Positions 16,269 to 24,693 of a stretch of 64,000 nucleotides of DNA are shown in pieces. Origin of the DNA: an uncultured Eubacterium sp. (GTDB taxonomy: Bacteria; Bacillota; Clostridia; Oscillospirales; Acutalibacteraceae). Where the stretch lies: positions 6,615 through 70,614 of the forward strand of contig NZ_CAKSZA010000008.1 of assembly GCF_934525195.1 (NCBI RefSeq), written 5' to 3'. Position numbers and translations under genes: made by a program. The stretch's first letter is position 1, and every line of letters starts with the position of its first letter. The notes below the pieces were generated by a model. That model searched no databases. It was not told where the DNA came from and saw only the letters and a program-made list of their open reading frames with translations.

Positions 16269-18455
16269 ATGTTTGGTGGACTGAAAAAAGCAAGGTTCAA
16301 AACCTTGCCAAATGACATAATAAGCGGCATAATCATTGCACTTGTATCTATTCCGATATCAATGGGATATGCACAAATTGCAGGATTGCCGCCAATATAC
16401 GGACTGTACGGCTCAATACTGCCGGTGATAATATTTGCGTTGTTCTCTTCATCGCCGCAATTTATATTCGGTGTTGATGCGGCACCTGCGGCACTGGTAG
16501 GCGGAGTGCTTGCAACTCTCGGCATATCGGCAGGCAGCGAAGATGCACAAAAAGCAGTACCCCTCCTTGCATTTTATACGGGCATATGGCTGTTTTTGTT
16601 TTATATATTCAAGGCAGGACGGCTGACCGAATATGTATCCACTCCTGTTATGGGCGGATTTATCAGCGGAATTTGCACAACAATCATACTTATGCAAATA
16701 CCAAAACTTTTCGGCGGCGTATCCGGCACAGGTGAAATTCACGAGCTTGCGGTTCACATAGTTAAACAGGCAAAGCTCAATTTCAGTTTGTCGTCGCTTA
16801 TACTCGGACTTACAACGCTTGCTTTGATTTTGATATGCAAAAAATTTGCACCAAAGTTTCCCATGCCGGTACTCATCATGATTGCGGCAGGTGTACTTCA
16901 GTACTTCTTTAACTACTGCACGCCGTTTGAAATCAGCACGCTGCCCAAGGTTACAAACAGCCTTGATAACTTCAGCCTGCTTGATTTTTCGGCTGTCAGT
17001 CCGATAAAAGGCATGGGGTTGTCGCTCACAATAGCCGTTGTTATAATGGCAGAAACCCTGCTGTCGGAAAATAATTTTGCAATAAGAAACGATTACAAAA
17101 TCAACGACAACAACGAGGTGCTCACATTTGCACTGTGCAATATTTCGGCTTCTGCGGTCGGCTGTTGCCCTGTTAACGGCAGTGTTTCAAGGAGTTCAAT
17201 GAACAATCAATTTGGCGGCAAAAGTCAAGTAACATCAATTACCGCCGCCGTTATTATGCTTGTTATCGTAACATTTTGCACAGGATTTATTCAGTATTTG
17301 CCCGTGCCCGTATTGACGGCAATCGTTATATCGGCTTTGCTGGGTGCAATAGAATTTGACCTTGCAAAAAAGTTGCGTAAAATCAACAAAAAAGAATTTT
17401 TCATCTTCCTTGCCGCATTTTTCGGAGTGTTGATTTTCGGCACAATCTACGGCGTTATCATCGGTGTTATTCTTTCTTTTGTAAATGTCGTAATTCGTGA
17501 AAGCAATCCGCCACGCTCATTTTTGGGAGTTGTACCGAACAGAGGCGGCTTCTTTGATTTGAACACGAATGAAAATGCAAGACCGATTAAAAATGTTGTT
17601 ATATACCGCTTCAGGGCAAATCTGTTTTTTGCAAATGTAAAAGAATTCAGAGAAGACATAGAAAATTCCGTAAAGCCCGACACCAAATGCGTAATAATTG
17701 ATGCAAGCAGTATCGGAAGCATAGACACAACGGGTGCGGCAACACTTGAGGGCATATATACAAAGCTAAAGCAAAACGGAATTCGTTTTTACTTAACAGA
17801 GCATTCGCACACTCTCAATGATGAACTCAGACAGCTTGACTTGGGTCACATAATAGAAGAAGGCGGAGTAAGGCGAACAATATCAGCAGCTCTTCGTGCA
17901 CAAGGTATTCAAAAGCCGTATGAGCTTGAACTCGGTGAAAATGACAACGAAACAACCGTTACACCAAACTTTAAAGAGCAGTTACTGCACGAATTTGAAT
18001 GGGCTTTCGGCGACTCGGCTGAGGAACGAATTGAAACCTACACCGAGGATATTCTCAAAAATGCAAAAAATGCAAACCTTAATGAAAAAAGTCTGCTTGA
18101 ACTCACAGACCTATGGTCCGGACTCGGCTCATTTGATGAAGACATTCTTCTTGAATCGCTCGAATTACATTTGAGTGAACTTTCAAAATCAACAGGAATC
18201 GATGAAGACAAACTTGCAAAGCAAATTGAGGAACGCCGAGAAACTCTGTACCAATATGTAAAAGAAGAGGACGAGGAAGCGTTCAAAAACTTCCGCGACC
18301 GCCGTCACGAACATATGCACCTGCTTCGTGACAGACAACCCGAACTTTACCGCAAGCTCCACGATTACCACGAAGAAATCGTTGAAAAGCGAAAAGAACA
18401 CCTTGACGAACTTGCAGAAAAGCACAAAGAACGCCAAAGAAAAGATAATCAATAA
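16269..18455 (+). CDS. SulP-family anion transporter with STAS domain and long C-terminal extension
   Basis: A 728-residue transporter. Residues 1-420 form the SulP membrane domain with the signature GYAQIAGLPPIYGLYGS and about 12 helices; a STAS domain follows at about 430-550 (VIIDASSIGSIDTTGA). SulP proteins move sulfate, bicarbonate or dicarboxylates; the ion here is unknown. Unusually, about 165 further residues follow (560-728). They are very acidic and basic, helical, with repeated Arg-His-Glu-Lys-rich segments near the end that look like a coiled coil. I know no domain name for that part. It is third in its operon, 16 bases after the TrmB-like gene, and a terminator follows. Confidence 0.88.
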   Translation: MFGGLKKARFKTLPNDIISGIIIALVSIPISMGYAQIAGLPPIYGLYGSILPVIIFALFSSSPQFIFGVDAAPAALVGGVLATLGISAGSEDAQKAVPLLAFYTGIWLFLFYIFKAGRLTEYVSTPVMGGFISGICTTIILMQIPKLFGGVSGTGEIHELAVHIVKQAKLNFSLSSLILGLTTLALILICKKFAPKFPMPVLIMIAAGVLQYFFNYCTPFEISTLPKVTNSLDNFSLLDFSAVSPIKGMGLSLTIAVVIMAETLLSENNFAIRNDYKINDNNEVLTFALCNISASAVGCCPVNGSVSRSSMNNQFGGKSQVTSITAAVIMLVIVTFCTGFIQYLPVPVLTAIVISALLGAIEFDLAKKLRKINKKEFFIFLAAFFGVLIFGTIYGVIIGVILSFVNVVIRESNPPRSFLGVVPNRGGFFDLNTNENARPIKNVVIYRFRANLFFANVKEFREDIENSVKPDTKCVIIDASSIGSIDTTGAATLEGIYTKLKQNGIRFYLTEHSHTLNDELRQLDLGHIIEEGGVRRTISAALRAQGIQKPYELELGENDNETTVTPNFKEQLLHEFEWAFGDSAEERIETYTEDILKNAKNANLNEKSLLELTDLWSGLGSFDEDILLESLELHLSELSKSTGIDEDKLAKQIEERRETLYQYVKEEDEEAFKNFRDRRHEHMHLLRDRQPELYRKLHDYHEEIVEKRKEHLDELAEKHKERQRKDNQ

Positions 18456-18460
18456 CAGTA

Positions 18461-18499
18461 AAAGCACCTTAAACCTAAGCAGTTCAAGGTGCTTTTTAA
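18461..18499. terminator. Terminator after the SulP gene
   Basis: AAAGCACCTT and AAGGTGCTTT form a 10 bp stem with a 15-base loop, then TTTAAATG on the plus strand. It may also serve convergent serA. Confidence 0.8.
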
Positions 18500-18519
18500 A
18501 TGCTCAAATTATATAATAA

Positions 18520-19680
18520 TTACTTTATTACACGAACACGAATAACGCCGTCAATAGCTTCAATTTCCTTTGCAGCAGCGTCTGTTACATCACTGTCACA
18601 CTCAATGATTGAGTAAGCAATGTCGCCTCTGCTCTTGTCCTCAAAAGATGCGATATTAACGCCGTCCTTTGAGAATGTGTCTGTAATTGTGGCAATCATA
18701 TTCGGCTGGTTTTTGTGAATGATTGTTACACGAGCAACACCGGTTCTCGGCATAAATACAGGTGGCATATTAACAGAATTTTTGATGTTACCGTCAACAA
18801 GATAATCAATAAGTTCCTGTGCACCCATAGCAGCGCAGTTTTCTTCACTCTCAGGAGTTGAAGCGCCGAGGTGAGGAATGGCAATTACACCGTCAACACC
18901 GATAAGCTTTGCATCCGGGAAATCGGTTACATAACAAGCCATTTTGCCCTCGTCAAGAGCCTCGATAACAGCGTCACTGTCTGCAAGGTCGCCACGGGCA
19001 AAGTTCATAATACGAACGGTGTCTTTCATCTTTGCGATTGAATCACGGTTAATCATATGCTTTGTGTCCGGTGTAAGCGGAACATGAACCGTGATATAAT
19101 CGGCAACAGGGAAAATCTCGTCCAAATTATTATTAACAGTAATTCCCTTTTTAAGAACTGCGTCCTCAGGCAAATACGGGTCGTAACCGATTACATCCAT
19201 ACCAAGGTCAACCGCAACCTCAGCAACAAGTCTGCCGATAGCACCAAGTCCGATAACGCCGAGAGTTTTGCCCTTGAGTTCGGGACCTGCAAATGCAGAC
19301 TTACCCTTTTCTACGGTTTTGCCTACATTGTCGCCCTCATCCTTGATTGTTTTGCACCAATCAATAGCCTTTGTTACCTTTCTTGATGACAAAAGCATAC
19401 CCAAAACAACAAGTTCCTTAACTGCGTTTGCATTTGCGCCCGGTGTGTTGAAAACAACAATGCCCTTGTTTGCACAGTCTGCAACAGGAATGTTGTTTGT
19501 GCCTGCGCCGGCTCTTGCGATTGCAAGGAGTGATTCAGGCATTTCCATATCGTGCATTGATGCAGAACGCACCATAATTGCATCAGGATTTTCCATATCA
19601 TCGGAATATGCAAATTCCTTTGTGTCGAACTTTGAAAGTCCGACATTTGAAATCTTATTTAAAAGTTTAATATTATACAT
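18520..19680 (-). CDS. serA: D-3-phosphoglycerate dehydrogenase
   Basis: Oxidises 3-phosphoglycerate to phosphohydroxypyruvate, first step of serine synthesis. The 386 residues comprise the split substrate domain, an NAD domain with LGVIGLGAIGRL (about 139-150), catalytic motifs NFARGDLAD (Arg), the Asp/Glu region and PHLGASTPES (His), and a C-terminal ACT domain at about 315-386 for serine feedback. AGAGGT precedes the ATG. It lies 27 bases after serC, from which it is co-transcribed. serB is not present in the window. Confidence 0.95.
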   Translation of the reverse strand: MYNIKLLNKISNVGLSKFDTKEFAYSDDMENPDAIMVRSASMHDMEMPESLLAIARAGAGTNNIPVADCANKGIVVFNTPGANANAVKELVVLGMLLSSRKVTKAIDWCKTIKDEGDNVGKTVEKGKSAFAGPELKGKTLGVIGLGAIGRLVAEVAVDLGMDVIGYDPYLPEDAVLKKGITVNNNLDEIFPVADYITVHVPLTPDTKHMINRDSIAKMKDTVRIMNFARGDLADSDAVIEALDEGKMACYVTDFPDAKLIGVDGVIAIPHLGASTPESEENCAAMGAQELIDYLVDGNIKNSVNMPPVFMPRTGVARVTIIHKNQPNMIATITDTFSKDGVNIASFEDKSRGDIAYSIIECDSDVTDAAAKEIEAIDGVIRVRVIK

Positions 19681-19707
19681 ATTATTTACCTCTATATAAC
19701 TCGAAAA

Positions 19708-20793
19708 TTATTGATTTTCTTTCTCGAATTTTGCCATAAACTCAACAAGCTTTTCTACACCCTCGATTGGCATAGCATTGTAGATAGAAGCTCTCATACC
19801 GCCGACAACTCTGTGACCCTTGAGGTTTACAAAACCTGCCTCTGTTGCTTCCTTAATGAACTTTGCATTGAGTTCATCGCTGTCGGTAACAAAAGGAACA
19901 TTCATAAGGCTTCTGTCCTCAGGAACAACCGTGCCATGGAACATCTTTGAATTGTCAAGGAAGTTGTAAAGAATAGCGGCTTTCTTTTCGTTATGAGCTT
20001 TCATTGCTTCAAGTGAGCCGAATTCTTCCTTAATCCACTCAAGAACAAGCTTGCAGATGTAAATTGTCCAGCATGGAGGGGTGTTGTAAAGAGAATCTGC
20101 GTCTGCCTGAACCTTGTAGTTCATCATAACCGGGCAAATATCTCTTGCGTTGCCGAGCAAATCCTCACGAACGATAACAACAACCAAACCGGCAGGAGCA
20201 ACATTCTTTTGAGCACCGAAATAAACAACGCCAAACTTGCTGATGTCGAGCGGCTCGGAAAGAGCACATGATGAAACATCGGCAATGAGAACCTTGTCGC
20301 CGACAGGTGGAAGTTCTTTGTATACAGTACCGAAGATAGTGTTGTTCATACACATATAAACATAGTCTGCATCTTCTCTGAAATCTTCAGGCTTTGTCTT
20401 TGGAATATATGAAAATGTCTTATCGGCTGAAGAAGCGGCGGCAACAACATCGCCGTACTTTTGAGCCTCCTGAAAAGCCTTTTTAGCCCATTGACCTGTA
20501 ATAATGTAATCTGCCTTACCCGAACCGTTCATAAAGTTGAGCGGAATAGCTGAGAACTGTGCAGAAGCACCGCCCTGCAAGAACAAAACCTTGTAGTTAT
20601 CAGGAACTTGATAAAGCTCTCTCATAAGCTTTTCAGCGTCTTTGATGATGTCGTCAAACCACTTTGAACGGTGGCTCATTTCCATAACAGATTGACCGCT
20701 TCCGTGATAATCCATAATCTCTGCGCCTGCTTTTTCCAAAACGCTTACAGGAAGTGTTGATGGACCGGCACTGAAGTTATATACTCTTGACAT
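19708..20793 (-). CDS. serC: Phosphoserine aminotransferase
   Basis: Converts phosphohydroxypyruvate and glutamate to phosphoserine. The 361 residues are of normal length for the family: N-terminal YNFSAGPSTLP, the phosphate-cofactor site FLQGGASAQF, and the PLP lysine Lys196 in YFGAQKNVAPAG, followed by CWTIY and GGMRASIYNAMP near the end. It is the first gene of a serC-serA operon with a consensus promoter about 70 bases upstream. Confidence 0.95.
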   Translation of the reverse strand: MSRVYNFSAGPSTLPVSVLEKAGAEIMDYHGSGQSVMEMSHRSKWFDDIIKDAEKLMRELYQVPDNYKVLFLQGGASAQFSAIPLNFMNGSGKADYIITGQWAKKAFQEAQKYGDVVAAASSADKTFSYIPKTKPEDFREDADYVYMCMNNTIFGTVYKELPPVGDKVLIADVSSCALSEPLDISKFGVVYFGAQKNVAPAGLVVVIVREDLLGNARDICPVMMNYKVQADADSLYNTPPCWTIYICKLVLEWIKEEFGSLEAMKAHNEKKAAILYNFLDNSKMFHGTVVPEDRSLMNVPFVTDSDELNAKFIKEATEAGFVNLKGHRVVGGMRASIYNAMPIEGVEKLVEFMAKFEKENQ

Positions 20794-20861
20794 TTTTCTT
20801 TACCTCTCTAAATATAAAAGTTTATAATATGGTTACTGCTTTTTTGCATCGCCTATATTAC

Positions 20862-20889
20862 ATTATATAGATGTTAATTTTTTTGTCAA
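20862..20889 (-). promoter_or_regulatory. Promoter of serC-serA
   Basis: Minus-strand -35 TTGACA (20889-20884), 16-base spacer, -10 TATAAT (20867-20862). Upstream, between 20900 and 20945, several TTGTCA/TGACAA half sites occur and could be an operator or extra -35 elements; no regulator can be assigned. Confidence 0.75.
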
Positions 20890-21008
20890 TGTTTATTACC
20901 GAACTTTGTCACAATTGACAAGACTTTGTGATTTTTTTGTCAATATCGTTTAAATTTCATAACATTATTTAAAATTGTCGCAATTTCAAAATATTTTTCA
21001 AAAAAGTA

Positions 21009-21037
21009 TTGACAATTGAGTGAAAGTTGTGTATAGT
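21009..21037 (+). promoter_or_regulatory. Promoter of perR-reverse rubrerythrin
   Basis: -35 TTGACA (21009-21014), 17-base spacer, -10 TATAGT (21032-21037), followed immediately by a PerR-type box. Confidence 0.75.
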
Positions 21038-21041
21038 TAGA

Positions 21042-21056
21042 TTGTAATCATTACAA
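21042..21056. promoter_or_regulatory. PerR box
   Basis: TTGTAATCATTACAA is a perfect 7-1-7 palindrome and matches the PerR consensus TTATAATNATTATAA at 13 of 15 positions. It lies just after the -10 box, where bound PerR would block transcription of its own gene and the rubrerythrin gene. Confidence 0.75.
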
Positions 21057-21070
21057 TGTAGGTGACAAAA

Positions 21071-21475
21071 ATGACTGAACTTCAAATTCAAAAAATGTTC
21101 AAGAGTCATTCTTACAGAGCCACCCCACAGCGTATTGCGATATACAAATATCTGAGTGAGCATCCAACCCACCCCGATGTTGAAGAAGTGTATCAATTTA
21201 TGCTAAAGGACAATCCCAACACATCAAGAACTACAATATACAATGTGTTGCAGTCGCTCGAAAAAGAGGGATTGATATTGGCAATCAAGATTGACAACGA
21301 ACGCATCCGATACGACGCAGACATCAAACTGCACGGTCACTTCAGGTGCAACGGATGCAACAAAATTTTTGACTTTTTGATTGATGACATCAAGTGCACA
21401 GGCATTGATGATTTTGAAACAAAAACAAAAGATGTGTATTTCAGCGGCTTTTGCCCGAAATGCAAACAAAAATAA
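21071..21475 (+). CDS. perR: Fur-family regulator, PerR type
   Basis: A 134-residue metal-dependent repressor. The N-terminal winged helix carries RATPQRIAIYKYL and the recognition helix region TSRTTIYNVLQSLEKEG; the C-terminal half has the metal ligands in RYDADIKLHGHFRC and two CxxC pairs (CNGC, CPKC) for structural zinc. The Asp in RYD and the HGH motif fit PerR better than Fur. The ATG at 21071 with AGGTGA upstream is preferred to a GTG nine bases earlier. A PerR box in its promoter and the rubrerythrin downstream support a role in peroxide response. Confidence 0.85.
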   Translation: MTELQIQKMFKSHSYRATPQRIAIYKYLSEHPTHPDVEEVYQFMLKDNPNTSRTTIYNVLQSLEKEGLILAIKIDNERIRYDADIKLHGHFRCNGCNKIFDFLIDDIKCTGIDDFETKTKDVYFSGFCPKCKQK

Positions 21476-21501
21476 TTTTTAAGAAATAAGGAGTATTTGA
21501 A

Positions 21502-22038
21502 ATGAACAAGAAGTATTATTGCCCTGTATGTGGCTACGAAAGTGACGAACCAATCGATGTATGCCCTCTCTGCGGTGCTAAAATGGCTGTCAGAGATGAC
21601 AATGCAAGCAACGACTGGGCTGCTGAGCACAAGGTTGGCATCATTGACGGTGTTGACGAAGAAATCGTAAAGGGTCTTCGTGACAACTTCAACGGTGAAT
21701 GTTCAGAAGTTGGTATGTACCTTGCAATGGCAAGAGTTGCACACCGTGAGGGTTATCCTGAAATCGGTCTTTATTGGGAAAAGGCAGCTTACGAAGAAGC
21801 AGAGCACGCTGCAAAGTTTGCAGAAATGCTCGGTGAAGTTGTAACCGATTCAACAAAGAAAAACCTTGAAATGAGAGTAGCAGCTGAAAGAGGCGCAACA
21901 GAGGGCAAGACTCAGCTTGCACTCCTTGCAAAGAAAGCAAACCTTGATGCAATCCACGACACAGTTCACGAGATGGCTCGTGATGAGGCTCGTCACGGCA
22001 AGGCATTTGAGGGACTTCTCAAGAGATATTTCGGCTAA
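21502..22038 (+). CDS. Reverse rubrerythrin
   Basis: A 178-residue non-heme iron protein that reduces hydrogen peroxide, and in related Clostridia oxygen, with NADH-derived electrons. A rubredoxin-like domain comes first (CPVCGYE and CPLCGAK, residues 8-26), then the ferritin-like di-iron domain from about 40 with Glu/His ligands in GECSEVGMYL, EEAEHAAKFAE and DEARHGKAFEGLL. This domain order, opposite to classic rubrerythrin, defines the reverse type. It follows perR by 26 bases with AAGGAG and shares its promoter and PerR box. Confidence 0.9.
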   Translation: MNKKYYCPVCGYESDEPIDVCPLCGAKMAVRDDNASNDWAAEHKVGIIDGVDEEIVKGLRDNFNGECSEVGMYLAMARVAHREGYPEIGLYWEKAAYEEAEHAAKFAEMLGEVVTDSTKKNLEMRVAAERGATEGKTQLALLAKKANLDAIHDTVHEMARDEARHGKAFEGLLKRYFG

Positions 22039-22070
22039 TTAATAATTCGAATTAACCAAAACGAAAAATA

Positions 22071-22120
22071 AAGCGGACTGCGATTTAGACTTCATTGAAG
22101 CCGAACGCAATCCGCTTTTA
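22071..22120. terminator. Terminator between rubrerythrin and beta-propeller genes
   Basis: AAGCGGA and TCCGCTT arms plus inner TGCG/CGCA pairing, with TTTTAATTTTATT on the plus side. Suits both convergent genes. Confidence 0.7.
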
Positions 22121-22123
22121 ATT

Positions 22124-24028
22124 TTATTTCAATTTGAACGACGAAACATCAAGTGCGTTATCAAGAAGATAATAATAATCACCAACATAAGTGACTCTTG
22201 TGTTCATACCGCCGTATGAACTTTTTTTGAGTTTAGAAGTGTAATTTTCTTTTTCTATAATCTTGCCGTCCTTAACAGACACAACAATTGCACCCTTTTG
22301 AGTGTTTTCATCATTTACGACAGGAACAGCATAATATCCCTTTTCCCTGTTTTCAACAAGTGCCTTTGGGTTATACTGCGCCTCACTTGAAACCGTGCGA
22401 TAAACTTTTTCATCAAGCACCTTTGGTTCAAGCGGATTTGAAACATCAAACAGCACAAACTTCAATCCGTCTGTTCGTTCAATATTTTCATCATCAAAAT
22501 ATGTGTTGTACCCAATTCCGAGGAGTTGGTCATCACCGACATTCACAAGCATAGACGAAAATCCGTCAACTTCAACATTGCCCATAAACTTCGGCTTTTT
22601 CACATTTGAAAGATTGATAATAAACAGCGGGTCGGTGTTTTCATATGTGATTACATAAGCATAATCATCAATATACTTAACCGCTTTTATAGATTCACCT
22701 TTTGCAAACGCTTCGGACTTGTAGACCTGCTTTAAATTTGAATCAAAAACATAAAGATAATTGTTTTCCTTGCCCTTAACCGTCTGAGTTGTGAACACGC
22801 AAAGATGATTGTCCTTTTCGGCGAAAGAATACTGATTGTTTACCGAGCCTTTGATTTTTACATAATCGCAGAACTTGACGCCGTCCTTGAGCGAAATTTT
22901 TGCAATAGTGGTGTTAGGTTCATTGTCATTAAGGTCATAGCCGTAAACATAAAGATAATCTTTGTTACTGTAAACATCCTCACCGCAACCGAGCACAGCC
23001 TTTGTTGTGCCGATAGTTTCGCAAGTGTTTACATCAAGAGCGGTCACAACAATATAACTTGTGCCGACTCCGTTTTTTGCATAATAAATATCTTTTGCTC
23101 TGAGCTTGTCTGCATCGTTATCACCGGTGCAGGTTGACGGAATATAATCCTTAACCGTTGAAGATGAACTGATGTTATAACTTGACACGATATAAAAAAT
23201 ATCGCCGACAAGCCTTGAAGAAATATACACACCCGACTGTTCAAATGAATTAATCTCGGTTGGATTTTCCTTGTCACTGATATCATAAACTATTGCCTTG
23301 GTGGCATTGTGATAACTTACGCCCTTTTTGCTCACCGTTGGACTTGAAAAACTGGTGCAGTTTACAACAAGCTTTTCGTCCGACACAAACATATCCTCAA
23401 TAACGCTGTTCTCATCATTGAAGTCAATTGTGTTGGCAACAGTTGCCTTGCCTTTTTTTGTTTCAATCACATTGACGGTGCGTTTGTCAACGCCTGCTTC
23501 CTCGTCAAACGAACGATTGATGTAATAAATATCATTGCCGCTTGTTTTGATAATATCGGCTTCGTCAACGCCCGATTCCTGAACATAGGTTTCGGCGCTG
23601 TCAGAATTAGAATTCGGATTTGTTGCGGTTGTTGACGATTCCATATACTGAATCAATTCTGGAGACGGTTCTCCTTTTGCCACAGAATTATAACCGTGTC
23701 TTTCTTTTTTTTGGCTCTTTTTGATGTATTTTTCAACCTTTTCATAGCTTTCAAAATTTTCAAGTGAGCTTGCCGAAGTAACTGCCTCGTCCGACCTGAT
23801 TCTGTAATCAATATCGGAAATATTTACGGTTGTGATAACCATAACAAAAACGGCGATGCACGCCGCTATACTCATTCCTGCCTTGAACGCAGTTGTTTGT
23901 CTGAACTTTATTTTTACAGGGCGTACATTATTGAGTTTTGATTGCACTCTTTTGTCGAGTTCATCGGGCACTTCGACCCGTGCTTCATCAAATTGGGCTT
24001 TGATGAAGTCAAAATCATTGTTTTTCAT
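22124..24028 (-). CDS. Membrane-anchored beta-propeller protein
   Basis: A 634-residue protein. About 47 cytoplasmic residues are followed by one transmembrane helix (48-70) and a large outer part. Near 150 the stretch YVQESGVDEADIIKTSGNDIYYI begins a C-terminal beta-propeller domain (Pfam Beta_propel type), a family of unknown function found in bacteria and archaea. The start at 24028 has GGAGGG six bases upstream and overlaps the end of an ECF sigma factor gene by 14 bases. That coupling and the short cytoplasmic N-terminus suggest an anti-sigma role, with the propeller as sensor or effector; there is no recognisable zinc anti-sigma motif, so this stays inference. Confidence 0.8.
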   Translation of the reverse strand: MKNNDFDFIKAQFDEARVEVPDELDKRVQSKLNNVRPVKIKFRQTTAFKAGMSIAACIAVFVMVITTVNISDIDYRIRSDEAVTSASSLENFESYEKVEKYIKKSQKKERHGYNSVAKGEPSPELIQYMESSTTATNPNSNSDSAETYVQESGVDEADIIKTSGNDIYYINRSFDEEAGVDKRTVNVIETKKGKATVANTIDFNDENSVIEDMFVSDEKLVVNCTSFSSPTVSKKGVSYHNATKAIVYDISDKENPTEINSFEQSGVYISSRLVGDIFYIVSSYNISSSSTVKDYIPSTCTGDNDADKLRAKDIYYAKNGVGTSYIVVTALDVNTCETIGTTKAVLGCGEDVYSNKDYLYVYGYDLNDNEPNTTIAKISLKDGVKFCDYVKIKGSVNNQYSFAEKDNHLCVFTTQTVKGKENNYLYVFDSNLKQVYKSEAFAKGESIKAVKYIDDYAYVITYENTDPLFIINLSNVKKPKFMGNVEVDGFSSMLVNVGDDQLLGIGYNTYFDDENIERTDGLKFVLFDVSNPLEPKVLDEKVYRTVSSEAQYNPKALVENREKGYYAVPVVNDENTQKGAIVVSVKDGKIIEKENYTSKLKKSSYGGMNTRVTYVGDYYYLLDNALDVSSFKLK

Positions 24029-24539
24029 ACTTACCCTCCAAGAAATCACGCATTTTTGCCAAAGCTCGTGACAGTTTTGACCTTGTTGCTCCAGAGGTAT
24101 AGCCGGTGACTTTGGCAATTTCCTTGCTGTTAAAACCCGATACTGAAAGAAGAACTATGTCTTTTTCGACATCATTCAGTATGGCTAACGCTTCTCGCAA
24201 TTCAAGTGCTTTAAAGTCACCGTCACTCGCCGAAAGACCGCTTTCGACTTCGGACAGATCTTCGCTCTCCTTTGCATTGATGACATCCTTCACATAGTGA
24301 GAACAACTGACAGCGTGAATACGAAACAAATATGTGGAAAAAGCTTTTGGATTTTTTAGCTTTCCGATTTGTTCGAGAGCCGTCAACATAGTGTCGGACA
24401 CAGCATCCATAGCATAATCAGGGTCGCCAATCTTATACCACGCATAGCGGTAAAGAGAGTCTTTATATTCAAGGTAGAGCTGTGAAAAAGCCTCCCTGTC
24501 ACCCTGTCGAGATCTAATTACCAAGCTTAGATCCGCCAT
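24015..24539 (-). CDS. ECF RNA polymerase sigma factor
   Basis: A 174-residue extracytoplasmic-function sigma factor. Region 2 at about 10-80 (FSQLYLEYKDSLYRYAWY, DAVSDTMLTALEQ) and region 4 at about 112-165 (ALAILNDVEKDIVLLSVSGFNSKEIAKVTG) are joined by an acidic linker. It would direct polymerase to its own regulon. The neighbouring membrane beta-propeller gene overlaps it and is the best candidate for its regulator. A possible self-recognised promoter lies at 24573-24600. Confidence 0.9.
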   Translation of the reverse strand: MADLSLVIRSRQGDREAFSQLYLEYKDSLYRYAWYKIGDPDYAMDAVSDTMLTALEQIGKLKNPKAFSTYLFRIHAVSCSHYVKDVINAKESEDLSEVESGLSASDGDFKALELREALAILNDVEKDIVLLSVSGFNSKEIAKVTGYTSGATRSKLSRALAKMRDFLEGKYEKQ

Positions 24540-24572
24540 AAATTCACCTCTTTGAGATCTCTCTCATAATAA

Positions 24573-24600
24573 TAGTACAAAAAAACTTCAAAAGTGTTGC
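24573..24600 (-). promoter_or_regulatory. Possible ECF-type promoter
   Basis: Minus-strand GCAACA, about 15 T-rich bases, then TGTACTA. The AAC core, T-run spacer and GTA core resemble ECF promoters, which would mean autoregulation. No good sigma-A promoter is seen in the short upstream region. Confidence 0.35.
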
Positions 24601-24656
24601 AATAAAATTGAAAAAAATTCAAAAATTTTTAAAAACTTCCATAACACCCTGTTTTA

Positions 24657-24690
24657 CCTCCTCCGTCAACGACAAGAGGAGGCTGTTTTT
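24657..24690 (+). terminator. Hairpin with T run between leuS and the sigma factor gene
   Basis: CCTCCTC and GAGGAGG form a stem, with CTGTTTTTTT on the plus strand. leuS ends just to the right on the minus strand, where the hairpin is followed by TAAAAC and lacks a T run, so as a leuS terminator it would be weak. No plus-strand gene ends here. Confidence 0.4.
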
Positions 24691-24693
24691 TTA

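Noticed and set aside
20890..20945. TTGTCACAATTGACAA-like palindrome as a Rex operator
   Set aside because: The half sites do not match the usual TTGTTAA/TTGTGAA pattern well, and neighbours are serine and peroxide genes.
24657..24690. Hairpin CCTCCTC/GAGGAGG as a fifth copy of the structured repeat
   Set aside because: It shares CCGTCAAC and AAGAGGAGG with the 3' part of the family, but no other segment or end is present, so it is too short to call a remnant.
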